In this document: positions 18,641-26,974 of the stretch, piece after piece
How the letters are laid out: every line of letters starts with the position of its first letter
Numbering within the stretch: position 1 is the first letter of the stretch
Origin: Sphingomonas mali NBRC 15500
GTDB taxonomy: Bacteria; Pseudomonadota; Alphaproteobacteria; Sphingomonadales; Sphingomonadaceae
Reading direction: 5' to 3'
DNA: 64,000 bases
NCBI RefSeq assembly: GCF_001598415.1
Contig: NZ_BCYX01000002.1
Span: 310,001 to 374,000, forward strand
The notes under the pieces: model-generated
Databases searched by the model: none
Told to the model about the DNA's origin: nothing
Seen by the model: only the letters and a program-made list of their open reading frames with translations
Position numbers and translations under genes: made by a program

Positions 18641-19058
18641 TACTCGATCTCAGGAGGTGCGAGAACATCCCCGCATCATTGTCTGGCGTTCAGCTCGTCA
18701 TACAGGGCGACCGCCGGTCGACGTCCTCAATGACCTTTAGTTGCCCATTAAGCCACCGCTGAGTTGCATCGTGCATCGGCTTGCCGGCACGCCCTGTCGC
18801 GCAACGTGGCGCGCTCGATGAGCCAGACCGCGCCGCACGCCCGCGCCCGCCGCAGCCGAAGGCGCGTCATCCACTGCTCGGCAACGTCCCACGGTATCGT
18901 CCGGTCCAAATCAGGTCTCCCGGAACCTATATGGGAGGCGCGACGCCAAATGCGACGAATCGTAAGGGTCCGATGGCGATCGGGTCTGTGGGACTGCTGA
19001 AGGATGCGCGTTACGGCGCTATGGCCCCTTCGAAATGCCAACCGAGATGGAGGTGAGA
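18641..19058. other. Intergenic region between MreB-like and cupin genes
   Basis: About 420 bases that should contain the promoters of both divergent genes. Open frames run through it but none has a recognisable product or good ribosome site, and I found no strong repeat. Confidence 0.5.
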
Positions 19059-19448
19059 ATGGCTCGCGAGGATTTTGACCCGGCCAGCGTTCAGCCGGAC
19101 GGACGTCCGGCGTCACGAGCAACGTTGTTCGATCCCAGTCGAGAAGGACCGTGGAGAGGATCGGTTGCCGGGCTGGACCTCGACGGGCCGATCACGGTGC
19201 TTGCTTATGGAACCGACGAGCTCGGCGTTGGTCCGCGCCTTCATGTCCATCCGTACGACGAGACATTCATCGTGATACAAGGCCGCGCCCGCTTCTTCGT
19301 GGGCGACGCCGTGCTTGACGCATCCGCCGGAGAGGTCGTGCTCGGTCCGGCGGGTGTACCCCACAAGTTCGAGAATCTGGGGCCGGGCCGCCTCCAGACG
19401 ATCGACATCCATCACTCGCCGCAATGGATTCAGACCGATCTGGAGTAA
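19059..19448 (+). CDS. Small single-domain cupin protein
   Basis: A 129-residue cupin with metal-ligand motifs H62, H64 and E68 (LHVHPYDE) and H102 (VPHKF). Metal-binding cupins of this size include isomerases, dioxygenases and binding proteins; the substrate cannot be read. I start at the ATG at 19059 because GGAGG at 19049-19053 is well spaced, rather than the upstream ATG at 19035. Confidence 0.85.
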   Translation: MAREDFDPASVQPDGRPASRATLFDPSREGPWRGSVAGLDLDGPITVLAYGTDELGVGPRLHVHPYDETFIVIQGRARFFVGDAVLDASAGEVVLGPAGVPHKFENLGPGRLQTIDIHHSPQWIQTDLE

Positions 19449-19557
19449 GCCGGCATCGAGTTGCGTGCGGGCGTTCGCGCCGGCCGCTTTTGGCATCATG
19501 CGGATCTGCTCAGGCCAAAGCGGAACTCGGGGTGGGCACTGCCCACCCCGAAGCGCC

Positions 19558-20463
19558 TTACATGCCGTCGAGGCCCTTGCTGACCATGATATTCACCGCG
19601 ACGCGGCGGTTCTGTGCCTTGCCGCTGGCGGTGTCGTTGGGGGCGGCCGGGTCCGCTTCGGACATTCCGGTCGGGGTCAGCATGCGATAGGGCTTCCAGT
19701 GGCATGCCTGCTGCAGATAATTGACGACGCGGCTGGCGCGCTTCTCGCTGAGCGTCTGGTTCAGTTCCTGGCTTCCGGTGGAGTCGGTGTAGCCGACGAC
19801 GAGGAGCAAAGCGTTGTTCATCCCTTCGGCTTGCTGTGCCGCGGCGCAGAGATCGGCCTTCGCCTGCGGGGACAGGACCGCCTTGCCGGTATCGAAGGTC
19901 ACGTTCGTCGTGCCCTTGACGTTATACTGATCGATATCGGCCACGCGGCCGCGCAGCGCCTCCGTAGCCGCGGCCTGTTCGCCGAACCGCTGGTCAGTGC
20001 CGTTACGGATCATCGACGCGGTCTTGAGATCCTTGGTCTTGAGCGCGATCTGGTTCGCCACCAGGCCGCCGCCCCATTGCACGGTCTTGATGTTGACCGG
20101 CAGGCCGTTGAGCAGTTGGTCCGCGGCAAGCTTATTGCTGCGGATGCCCAGCAGGCCGCCCTTGGACTTGATCCGGGTTCCATCGCTGATCAAGACCACC
20201 GTCTTGGTTCCGCCCGCGGTCGTCACCTGCATCTTCTGGTCATTGCGCGCCGAAATGAAGCCTTCGACATCCGGACCGTCCGGCATTCCGGACAGATCGG
20301 CGGGCACGGCGCCGTTCACGGTGATGTCCGGGTTGGCCGGCGCGGCGGCCGGTGCCGGCGCCGCATCCTGCGGGGTCTGCTGCGCATGCACACCAGCCGA
20401 CATCGTGCCGGTAAGCAGGGCGAGCATGAAAAGCATTTTGGGGTTTTTGGAAATAGCAGTCAT
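19558..20463 (-). CDS. OmpA family outer membrane protein
   Basis: A 301-residue exported protein with signal peptide (MLFMLALLTGTMSAGVHAQ). The middle part (about 65-160) recalls DUF5666-type beta structure (KTVVLISDGTRIKSKGG). The C-terminal OmpA peptidoglycan-binding domain (about 180-295) shows NVTFDTGKAVLSPQAKADL and VVGYTDSTGSQELNQTLSEKR. It would link outer membrane and cell wall. AAGGAG lies just before the ATG at 20463. Confidence 0.9.
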   Translation of the reverse strand: MTAISKNPKMLFMLALLTGTMSAGVHAQQTPQDAAPAPAAAPANPDITVNGAVPADLSGMPDGPDVEGFISARNDQKMQVTTAGGTKTVVLISDGTRIKSKGGLLGIRSNKLAADQLLNGLPVNIKTVQWGGGLVANQIALKTKDLKTASMIRNGTDQRFGEQAAATEALRGRVADIDQYNVKGTTNVTFDTGKAVLSPQAKADLCAAAQQAEGMNNALLLVVGYTDSTGSQELNQTLSEKRASRVVNYLQQACHWKPYRMLTPTGMSEADPAAPNDTASGKAQNRRVAVNIMVSKGLDGM

Positions 20464-21057
20464 CGAATTGCTCCTTGAAATCTGACCAGCCGGGCTTTCG
20501 TGGTCGCACTCATTGTCCGGCCGTCCTCTCCGTGTTGCCCATCGGGCAGTTTGAACACACCACACCAGCTCCCCTCGGGATGTGCGGCGCGTAGCCGTAC
20601 GCGAACATCAGGGACTTGCTGGGTGTTCGGCCCAACCTTTCGCTCACATGAACGCCGCGGGTGTTGCTGGTGGTTGCAGGGATAATTGGAGCGCATTGCG
20701 CGGCGAGCCGATGAAATCGCGCGGCGCAGAAGCTCAATAGTTAACGCTCGGCCGTCGACCGCGATTGCGGGAAGAGCGGGCGGCGACAGTCGAATGCCGG
20801 CTTTCATGGTAAATCACCGACACGCCCAACGAACGAAATCGGGGCGCGAAGCTATGGCTGCAGAGCAATTGCGGCCATCGACTGTTTTGGCCGATTGCAT
20901 GACCAAATCGGAAGACCGGAGGGGCTTCCAGCAACTGTAAAATGATAAAGAACTTGAAGGCGTTATGCCTGGGAGCTCTGCGCTCCTTTCCTGGCGGGTT
21001 TCGGGTCCCGTCGTCCGCACCATGGCGCCACGCCGCGGAGTTTGGCACAACGCACCC
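20464..21057. other. Intergenic region carrying a tRNA-Leu 3' fragment
   Basis: About 590 bases without a convincing gene. Its right end carries the tRNA-Leu 3' copy at 20994-21022; otherwise it must hold the promoter of the OmpA-family gene. No other strong structure was seen. Confidence 0.5.
20994..21022 (+). repeat. Displaced 3' end of tRNA-Leu (candidate attachment site)
   Basis: Matches the last 28 bases of tRNA-Leu(TAA) (15307-15334) at 26 positions, with two substitutions and one inserted T. It covers the T arm, the 3' acceptor strand CGTCCGC and ACCA, in the same orientation. It is only a fragment: no D arm or anticodon arm precedes it. This is the footprint expected of an element integrated at the tRNA 3' end. 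Confidence 0.7.
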
Positions 21058-22521
21058 ATGACCGTGCAACGCCGCATCCCTGCCCTGCTCCTCCTGCTGC
21101 TCGCGTCGTGCAATCCGCGCCCCGACACCGGGCCGGTCGTGGTGAGCGCGATCGGCGGGCGGCCGTCCTATCCCGACGTCAACAAGCGTCCCGCCGACAC
21201 CACGCAGCGCCTGCTGCTCGACTCTACCGCGCAGGGCCTGGTCCGCTTCGACGCGACCGGCCAGATCGAACCGGGACTCGCCGAGCGCTGGATCGTGATC
21301 GATCAGGGTCGCACCTATATCTTCCGCCTGCGCGAAGCCGAATGGAGCGACGGCGGCAAGGTCACCGCGGCGGATGTCGCGATCATCCTGAAACGCGCCA
21401 TCGCACCGCCCTCGCGCAATCCGCTCAAGCCGTTCCTGACCGCGATCGAAGACATCGTGTCGATGACCGACCAGGTGATCGAGGTGCGGCTCAGCCGGCC
21501 GCGCCCGGATCTGCTCAAGCTGTTCGCGCAGCCCGAACTGGCAGTCCGGCACGAGAATCCGCCAGGCGGGAGCGGACCGTTCCGGGTTTCCGCGACCGCC
21601 GCCAATTCGGTGATGCTGCGCCCCGCCTTCGACCCCGCGCGATCACCCGACGACGAGGTCAGCGAGCCCGGCCCCGAGCAGAATGTCCAGCTGATCGGCG
21701 AAAACGCCGCACGCGCGCTGCTGCGCTTCGTGCACAAGGATTCTGACCTCGTGGTCGGCGGGTCGGCCAGCGACTGGCCATTGGTCACGATGACCAAGGT
21801 CGCGCCGGCGAACATTCGGCTGGACCCCGCCGCCGGCATGTTCGGGCTGGCAATCGTCAAGCGCGACGGCTTCCTTGCCTCGGCCGCCGGGCGCGCCGCG
21901 ATCGCCGAGGCGATCGATCGCCCGGCATTGATCGCCGCCTTCACGCCCGATTGGGGACAACCGGTCGAACGCCTGTTGCCCGACAAGCTCGATTCGGCGA
22001 GCGCGCCCTCGGTCTCGGCCTGGGCGACGCTCACGCCCGACGCTCGCCTCGCCGATGCCCGTCAGCAGGTCGCCACGTATCGCCTCGCCAATCCGGGAGA
22101 GATCAGCCTGCGGATGGCCCTGCCCGCCACGCCGGGCGGTAATGTATTGTGGGGCCAGATCGGCGCGCGATTGGCGACGATCGGCATTCGGCCGATCCGC
22201 GTCGCGATGAATGCCGAGGCGGACCTGCGATTGGTCGACGAGGTCGCGCCCTATGACAGCGCGCGCTGGTATCTCGCGACCGCTTGCGTGCTGTGCAGCG
22301 ACGATGCGCAAACCGCGCTGACCGCCGCGCGCGATGCCCCGACCATGGCGGAGCGCGCCACGCACATCGCCGAAGCGGACGCGGCGTTGGCTGCCGATGT
22401 CGCCTTCATCCCGATCGCAACCCCGTTGCGCTGGTCGCTCGTGTCGCTGCGGCTGCAGCAATGGCAGGGGAACCCGCGCGCTTGGCACCCGTTGAATCGA
22501 CTACGGAACGACACCAACTAG
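21058..22521 (+). CDS. Peptide/nickel-type ABC transporter substrate-binding lipoprotein (SBP family 5)
   Basis: A 487-residue lipoprotein (LLLLLLASC lipobox near residue 17). It carries the family-5 solute-binding fold: QGLVRFDATGQIEPGLAERWIV, the TYIFRLREAEWSDGGKVTAADV motif typical of OppA/DppA, and IAEAIDRPALI. No permease or ATPase genes follow, so it is an orphan and may be a receptor or a divergent non-transport member. Start chosen at the ATG giving a clean lipoprotein signal. Confidence 0.85.
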   Translation: MTVQRRIPALLLLLLASCNPRPDTGPVVVSAIGGRPSYPDVNKRPADTTQRLLLDSTAQGLVRFDATGQIEPGLAERWIVIDQGRTYIFRLREAEWSDGGKVTAADVAIILKRAIAPPSRNPLKPFLTAIEDIVSMTDQVIEVRLSRPRPDLLKLFAQPELAVRHENPPGGSGPFRVSATAANSVMLRPAFDPARSPDDEVSEPGPEQNVQLIGENAARALLRFVHKDSDLVVGGSASDWPLVTMTKVAPANIRLDPAAGMFGLAIVKRDGFLASAAGRAAIAEAIDRPALIAAFTPDWGQPVERLLPDKLDSASAPSVSAWATLTPDARLADARQQVATYRLANPGEISLRMALPATPGGNVLWGQIGARLATIGIRPIRVAMNAEADLRLVDEVAPYDSARWYLATACVLCSDDAQTALTAARDAPTMAERATHIAEADAALAADVAFIPIATPLRWSLVSLRLQQWQGNPRAWHPLNRLRNDTN

Positions 22522-22529
22522 ATCGGACC

Positions 22530-22952
22530 ATGGCCAACACAACCCGTATCCCGCGTCCCGATATCAGCCAGATCGTCCCGATGGGGCGTGATCCCGCCTC
22601 GGTGCGCAAGCGTATCGAGGGGATGGAGCATCTGCTCGAAGGATTGATCAAGATCCCCGGCACCAACCAGAAACTGGGGCTGGACGTGATCCTAGACCTG
22701 ATCCCCGGTATCGGCGACCTGGTCGGCGCGGCCCTCGGATCGTACATGGTGTGGGAAGCGCGCAATCTCGGCATGTCGAAAGCGCAGATGGCGCGGATGT
22801 TCGGCAATGTCGGCGTCGACTTCGCGCTGGGGCTGATCCCCTGGGTCGGCGCGGTGCCCGACTTCTTCTTCCGGTCGAACAGCCGCAATCTGAAGATCAT
22901 CCGCAAGCATCTCGACAAGCATCACCCGTCGACCGCGGTGGTCGAGGGCTAA
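22530..22952 (+). CDS. DUF4112 family protein
   Basis: A 140-residue protein with the DUF4112 pattern (LDVILDLIPGIGDLVGAALGSYMVWEARNLGMSKAQMARM, then a second hydrophobic stretch LIPWVGAVPDFFFR). The two hydrophobic segments suggest membrane association. Function unknown. Starts 8 bases after the preceding stop, so it is likely cotranscribed with the binding protein. Confidence 0.88.
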   Translation: MANTTRIPRPDISQIVPMGRDPASVRKRIEGMEHLLEGLIKIPGTNQKLGLDVILDLIPGIGDLVGAALGSYMVWEARNLGMSKAQMARMFGNVGVDFALGLIPWVGAVPDFFFRSNSRNLKIIRKHLDKHHPSTAVVEG

Positions 22953-22965
22953 AGTTGAATCGTCA

Positions 22966-23056
22966 CCCCGGCCTTGTGCCGGGGTCCAACTCTCCCCCAC
23001 GGAATTCAGCCGACGTTGCACGTTGGATGCCGGAACAAGTCCGGCATGACGGACTA
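22966..23056. repeat. REP-type palindromic pair (CACCCCGG / ATGCCGGAAC family)
   Basis: Two palindromic units between convergent genes: GTCACCCCGGCCTTGTGCCGGGG (22962-22987 approx.) and GGATGCCGGAACAAGTCCGG (23027 onward, ending CATGACGG). The same two units occur in opposite order at 37516-37603. Probably a dispersed REP-like element. Confidence 0.7.
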
Positions 23057-23099
23057 AGCTGAGCGCGAACGATACTAACGCTAGCGTGGACGTTGCGGT

Positions 23100-23810
23100 C
23101 TAGCGCCGGCCGCGCCAGATCTTGAGGCGCGCGTTGCCGGGAAGCCCGCCCGTATTGGGCTTGCAACGCTCATAAGCGAAGCGCCGATCGAGACACAGCC
23201 ATAGCTCGTCGAGCCAGCCGCTCTTCGCGGTCACGCGGATCGCGCTCGCGGGGATGCCCGGGTTGGACGCGGCGAATGCCGCCGCGAACTGGCCGACGGT
23301 CAGCGGCCGCCGCGACAGCGCGTCCATGTCGGGATAGCGGAGCCTGGCATACATCGCGCTCGATCGCGCGAAATAGGCAGCCGGGGTAGTCCCCATGCAG
23401 GTGCCGTGCTTGGCCCATTCGTGCTGGATCAATTGCGCCGACGGGGTCGAACACAGCATTCCCTTGATTACCGCCGGCGGCACGAGATCGGTTGTCGTGC
23501 AATATTGCGGCCAGTCCTTGCCGACGCCATCGGGCCACAGGCCGTGAAGCGTGAAGCCGAACCGGTTGCCGCTGCCGCACTGGAAGCGCGCCGAGGGCGT
23601 GAACCCGCCGTTGCGGCAGAATTGCGGTCCCCAGGTGATCGCCAGCGTATAGCCGCCAATCGGCAGCACGCGCTGCGGCTGGTCGGCGGTCGGCAATTCC
23701 GGGTTGGGCCGCGGCGGATTGGCGCTCGGGGTGCAGACCAATGCCTGGGCATTGGCGATCCCGGGCAACGCGGCAAGCATCGCCGCGACGAACGACAGAC
23801 GCAGCATCAT
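23100..23810 (-). CDS. Secreted ribonuclease T2 family protein
   Basis: A 236-residue exported nuclease. A signal peptide ends near AQA (20-23). The two catalytic motifs are intact: CAS-1 FTLHGLWPD (His89) and CAS-2 HEWAKHGTC (His130, Glu131, His135). T2 enzymes cut RNA with little base preference through a 2',3'-cyclic phosphate, normally in the periplasm. It overlaps the upstream membrane-protein gene by 4 bases. Confidence 0.95.
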   Translation of the reverse strand: MMLRLSFVAAMLAALPGIANAQALVCTPSANPPRPNPELPTADQPQRVLPIGGYTLAITWGPQFCRNGGFTPSARFQCGSGNRFGFTLHGLWPDGVGKDWPQYCTTTDLVPPAVIKGMLCSTPSAQLIQHEWAKHGTCMGTTPAAYFARSSAMYARLRYPDMDALSRRPLTVGQFAAAFAASNPGIPASAIRVTAKSGWLDELWLCLDRRFAYERCKPNTGGLPGNARLKIWRGRR

Positions 23811-24217
23811 GCCGACGCTCCGAACCAGGCCGACGCGTCCCGTCGGAACAGACAGACAACCGCCAGCGTGGTCAATATCAGCGACACCACCGACAGGCCG
23901 AGCGGTATCGCCGATTGTGGCCCGCTAACGGTGAGCGAGAAGACGAACCCGATCAAGCCGAGCACGTAGAGGATGGCGATCGCCCAACGTGCGATATTGC
24001 TGCGCGCCCGCGCGGCGAAATACCACAGCAACAGCCACAAGCTGAAGGTGAACACGGTGAGGAGCGCGGGGAACCAGGGGCCCAGCATCTGCTTGACCTG
24101 CATCGTCTGCGGGTTGGTATTGGTCTCCGCCCAGGTCATGGCAGTATTCACCGCCTCCACCAGCACCGATCCCAAATAGAACAACTCGAATAGCCGGATC
24201 GACTTCGGTCTTACCAT
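23807..24217 (-). CDS. Small integral membrane protein, unknown function
   Basis: A 136-residue protein with about four hydrophobic helices (near 10-28, 45-68, 76-97, 103-123) and a short cytoplasmic C terminus. I do not recognise the family. Its stop overlaps the start of the RNase T2 gene, so the two are translationally coupled, but no functional link is known. Confidence 0.8.
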   Translation of the reverse strand: MVRPKSIRLFELFYLGSVLVEAVNTAMTWAETNTNPQTMQVKQMLGPWFPALLTVFTFSLWLLLWYFAARARSNIARWAIAILYVLGLIGFVFSLTVSGPQSAIPLGLSVVSLILTTLAVVCLFRRDASAWFGASA

Positions 24218-24253
24218 GGAAATCCCCCTAAACCCCTGATATCTTTATAATGG

Positions 24254-25105
24254 TCAGCCGATCGCGGCGAAATCAAGACCGATATCCGCCGCCGGCGCCG
24301 ACTGGGTCAGCCGACCGACGCTGATATAGGTCACGCCGGTTTCCGCGATCGCGCGGATTGTGTCGAGCCGCACCCCGCCCGATGCCTCGGTCGGCACGCG
24401 CCCGCCGACCAGGGTCACCGCCCCGCGCAGGGTTGGCACGTCCATATTATCGAGCAGCAGATGCGTCGCGCCTGCCGCGAGCGCCGGTTCGATCTGGTCG
24501 ACACGATCGACCTCGACGATGATCCGTTTGATCCCCGCCGCGACGGCACGGCGCACCGCCTCGGCAACCGAACCGGCCACCGCGACATGATTGTCCTTGA
24601 TCATCGCGGCATCCCACAGGCCCATGCGATGGTTGGTCGCCCCGCCCATCCGTGTGGCGTATTTCTCGAGCAGCCTGAGCCCGGGAATGGTCTTGCGGGT
24701 ATCGAGCAGGATGGCGCCGGTCCCGGCGATCTTGTCGACATAAGCGCGCGTCATCGTGGCGATGCCCGACAGATGCTGAATGGTATTGAGCGCCGAGCGT
24801 TCGGCGGTGAGCATCGCGCGGCCCATGCCTTCGAGGCGCATCAGGTCGGTACCGGCGGCGACCCGCTGGCCATCGGAGACCAGCCGCTCGATCGCCACGC
24901 CGGGGTCGAGCGCACGAAAGAAGGCGTCGGCGATCGGCAGGCCGGCGACGACGATCGCGTCGCGGCTGTCCATCACGCCGGTGAAGCGCGCTTCGGCCGG
25001 GATGACAGCTTCGGAGGTGATGTCCCCACCATCGCCCAGATCCTCGGCGAGCGTGGCGCGAACGAAAGCGGAGAGGTCGAAACCGGGCAGGTCGAACATG
25101 GCCAT
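24254..25105 (-). CDS. nadC: Carboxylating nicotinate-nucleotide diphosphorylase (quinolinate phosphoribosyltransferase)
   Basis: A 283-residue enzyme converting quinolinate and PRPP to nicotinate mononucleotide in de novo NAD synthesis. Landmarks are EDLGDGGDITSEAVIP, SGIATMTRAYVD, LDTRKTIPGLRLLEKYA, MIKDNHVA and TEASGGVRLDTIRA. Start taken at the ATG at 25105; one at 25099 is also possible. nadA, the preceding enzyme, lies at 31000-31998; nadB is not in the window. Confidence 0.95.
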   Translation of the reverse strand: MAMFDLPGFDLSAFVRATLAEDLGDGGDITSEAVIPAEARFTGVMDSRDAIVVAGLPIADAFFRALDPGVAIERLVSDGQRVAAGTDLMRLEGMGRAMLTAERSALNTIQHLSGIATMTRAYVDKIAGTGAILLDTRKTIPGLRLLEKYATRMGGATNHRMGLWDAAMIKDNHVAVAGSVAEAVRRAVAAGIKRIIVEVDRVDQIEPALAAGATHLLLDNMDVPTLRGAVTLVGGRVPTEASGGVRLDTIRAIAETGVTYISVGRLTQSAPAADIGLDFAAIG

Positions 25106-25146
25106 GCTGGTAGCGCGCCGCGATCGGGCGCGCGACCCCATAATGA

Positions 25147-26298
25147 TCAGAAGGTCGCTGCCGAGACTGCCGAGACCGCCGGCATCGCATCATTCTGACG
25201 TCTCTTTCCGATAATGGCGAACCGCGCGTTGATCCATTTCCGCGCCGGGGTCTCGACCAGGAACAGGATGGCGATCGAGAGCGCGAGATCGATCGGATAT
25301 TGCAGCATGAGCAGCGACCGGCCGCTGGCGATCGCGCGCAGGGCGAAATTGACCGGTTCGTGGATGATGTAGAGGGCATAGCTCGCCGCCCCCAACAGCA
25401 TGAACGCGCGCGTGTTCATCAATCGCGTGAACGGCGCGCGCGGCGCGTTGACCAGCCCCAGGATGACCAGGGTCGCGAGGATGACGGCGCAAGCGGCTTG
25501 CAAGCCGAACGAATCGCGGCCGAGCACGATGACGAACACCAACAACGAAAGCTCGGGCGGAATCGGCAGCGCCCGAATGCCGCGGCGCGCCTGCCATTCG
25601 GCCAGCAACATGCCGGCGAAGAATTCGGGCAGGCGCAGCACCGGCAGCGGAAGGTAGTTCATCCAGGGGAAACGCTGCATCTCCGTCGGCGGGTCGACGC
25701 TGCCGGTGACGATGGCGAACAGCGCCACCATGGCGACGCCGGCGAACAGCAGGTATCGCGGCGCGCGTTCAACGAGACCGCACAGCAGCGGAAAGCACAG
25801 ATAGAAGAAGAATTCGACCGACAGCATCCACGCCGGTGGATTCCAATTCTGCCATTCCCAGGTGTTGCCGAGCGTCGCCCAGCACTGAACCAGCACGAAT
25901 TGCGGCAGGGCACCCCATGCCACCACTGCATAGGCAGGCGCCATCAGCAACACGCCGATCAGGTAAACGGGATAGATCCGCGCGACTCGCGAGACGCCAT
26001 AGCCCCGCCACGCCCCGTTCTCACTCAGTCGCCCGCGATACAGCGTCTGCAGGATGAAACCGGAGAGCACGAAGAAGAAGCCCAGCGCCATCTGGGCGTG
26101 CAGGGCGGAATTGGCGAGTATTTTGGGCGCCCAGGGCTGAGAGGAAAGCCAGTTCGCGCCCGAATGATGGAAGACCGTCGCCCCGACCGCGATGAACCTG
26201 ATTCCCACCAGCGGCCGCAATACGGCCGTGCGCGCTTCCCGATCATCCACTCGTGGTTCCCCCCGGCCCCGACTAGCGTCACTCCGTGCAGCGTGCAT
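25147..26298 (-). CDS. Acyltransferase family 3 membrane protein (OafA/ExoZ-like)
   Basis: A 383-residue multi-pass membrane protein. It has the family signature RPLVGIRFIAVGATVFHH with the key His, the GFFFVLSGFIL segment, RVARIYPVYL and SVEFFFYLCFP. Such enzymes move acetyl or other acyl groups onto surface polysaccharides or lipids. Start is uncertain; the first ~25 residues are hydrophilic. It ends just upstream of nadC. Confidence 0.9.
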   Translation of the reverse strand: MHAARSDASRGRGEPRVDDREARTAVLRPLVGIRFIAVGATVFHHSGANWLSSQPWAPKILANSALHAQMALGFFFVLSGFILQTLYRGRLSENGAWRGYGVSRVARIYPVYLIGVLLMAPAYAVVAWGALPQFVLVQCWATLGNTWEWQNWNPPAWMLSVEFFFYLCFPLLCGLVERAPRYLLFAGVAMVALFAIVTGSVDPPTEMQRFPWMNYLPLPVLRLPEFFAGMLLAEWQARRGIRALPIPPELSLLVFVIVLGRDSFGLQAACAVILATLVILGLVNAPRAPFTRLMNTRAFMLLGAASYALYIIHEPVNFALRAIASGRSLLMLQYPIDLALSIAILFLVETPARKWINARFAIIGKRRQNDAMPAVSAVSAATF

Positions 26299-26429
26299 CG
26301 ATCCAGGTCAATCGGCTCGCGCGGAAGTTGAATTTACCGCCAAAAACCTTTGTTGCCGGGCATATTCCGCGCAAGATCGCATTAGGCCGGGGAGCGGCCG
26401 AGCCAGTCGCGAGAGGGAGAGAGACCGAG

Positions 26430-26945
26430 ATGACCGCCTATATCGCCCTGCTTCGTGCGGTGAATGTCGGGGGGACCGGCAAGCTGCCGATGACCGAATT
26501 GGCGGCGATGTGCGAAGCGGCCGGGTTCGACAAGGTGAAGACCTATATCGCCAGCGGCAACGTCGTCTTCACCTCGAGCAAGAGCGAAGCGGCGGTGAAG
26601 GCCGCGCTCGAACAGGCGATGCAGGCTTATGCCGGCAAACCGGTCGGCGTGATGGTGCGCACCGCCGCCGAAATGGCCGCGGTGCGCGACGCCAATCCGT
26701 TCGCGGATGCGCCGGGCAACCGCGTCGTCGCCACTTTCCTGGACGAGGCGCCGCCCAAGGACGCGATCGCCCAGGCGAGCAACATCAACGGCGAGGAAAT
26801 GGCGCTCGGCAAGCGCGAGATTTACATCCGCTACACCGATCACGGCATGGCGGATTCGAAGCTCAAAATCCCGGCCGCCAGGACCGGCACCGCGCGCAAC
26901 ATGAACACGGTCGCAAAGCTGGCGGAGATGGCCAGCAATCTTTAG
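26430..26945 (+). CDS. DUF1697 family protein
   Basis: A 171-residue soluble protein with the DUF1697 opening MTAYIALLRAVNVGGTGKLPMTEL and the motif VKTYIASGNVVFTS. Function unknown. It starts at the ATG at 26430 after GAGAGGGAGAGAG, a purine-rich ribosome site. Followed closely by the DUF885 gene on the same strand. Confidence 0.9.
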   Translation: MTAYIALLRAVNVGGTGKLPMTELAAMCEAAGFDKVKTYIASGNVVFTSSKSEAAVKAALEQAMQAYAGKPVGVMVRTAAEMAAVRDANPFADAPGNRVVATFLDEAPPKDAIAQASNINGEEMALGKREIYIRYTDHGMADSKLKIPAARTGTARNMNTVAKLAEMASNL

Positions 26946-26974
26946 ACACCCTCTCAATAACAGAGGGGATCATC

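Noticed and set aside
18748..19122. Minus-strand 124-residue frame before the cupin gene
   Set aside because: Arg-rich low-information sequence overlapping the cupin start; no homology pattern or ribosome site recognised.
20940..21022. Complete second tRNA-Leu gene
   Set aside because: Only the T arm, acceptor strand and ACCA match; no D arm or anticodon arm can be drawn, so it is a fragment.
26192..26974. N-terminal extension of the DUF885 gene
   Set aside because: The open frame runs through the DUF1697 gene; a signal peptide and ribosome site mark the start at 26975.
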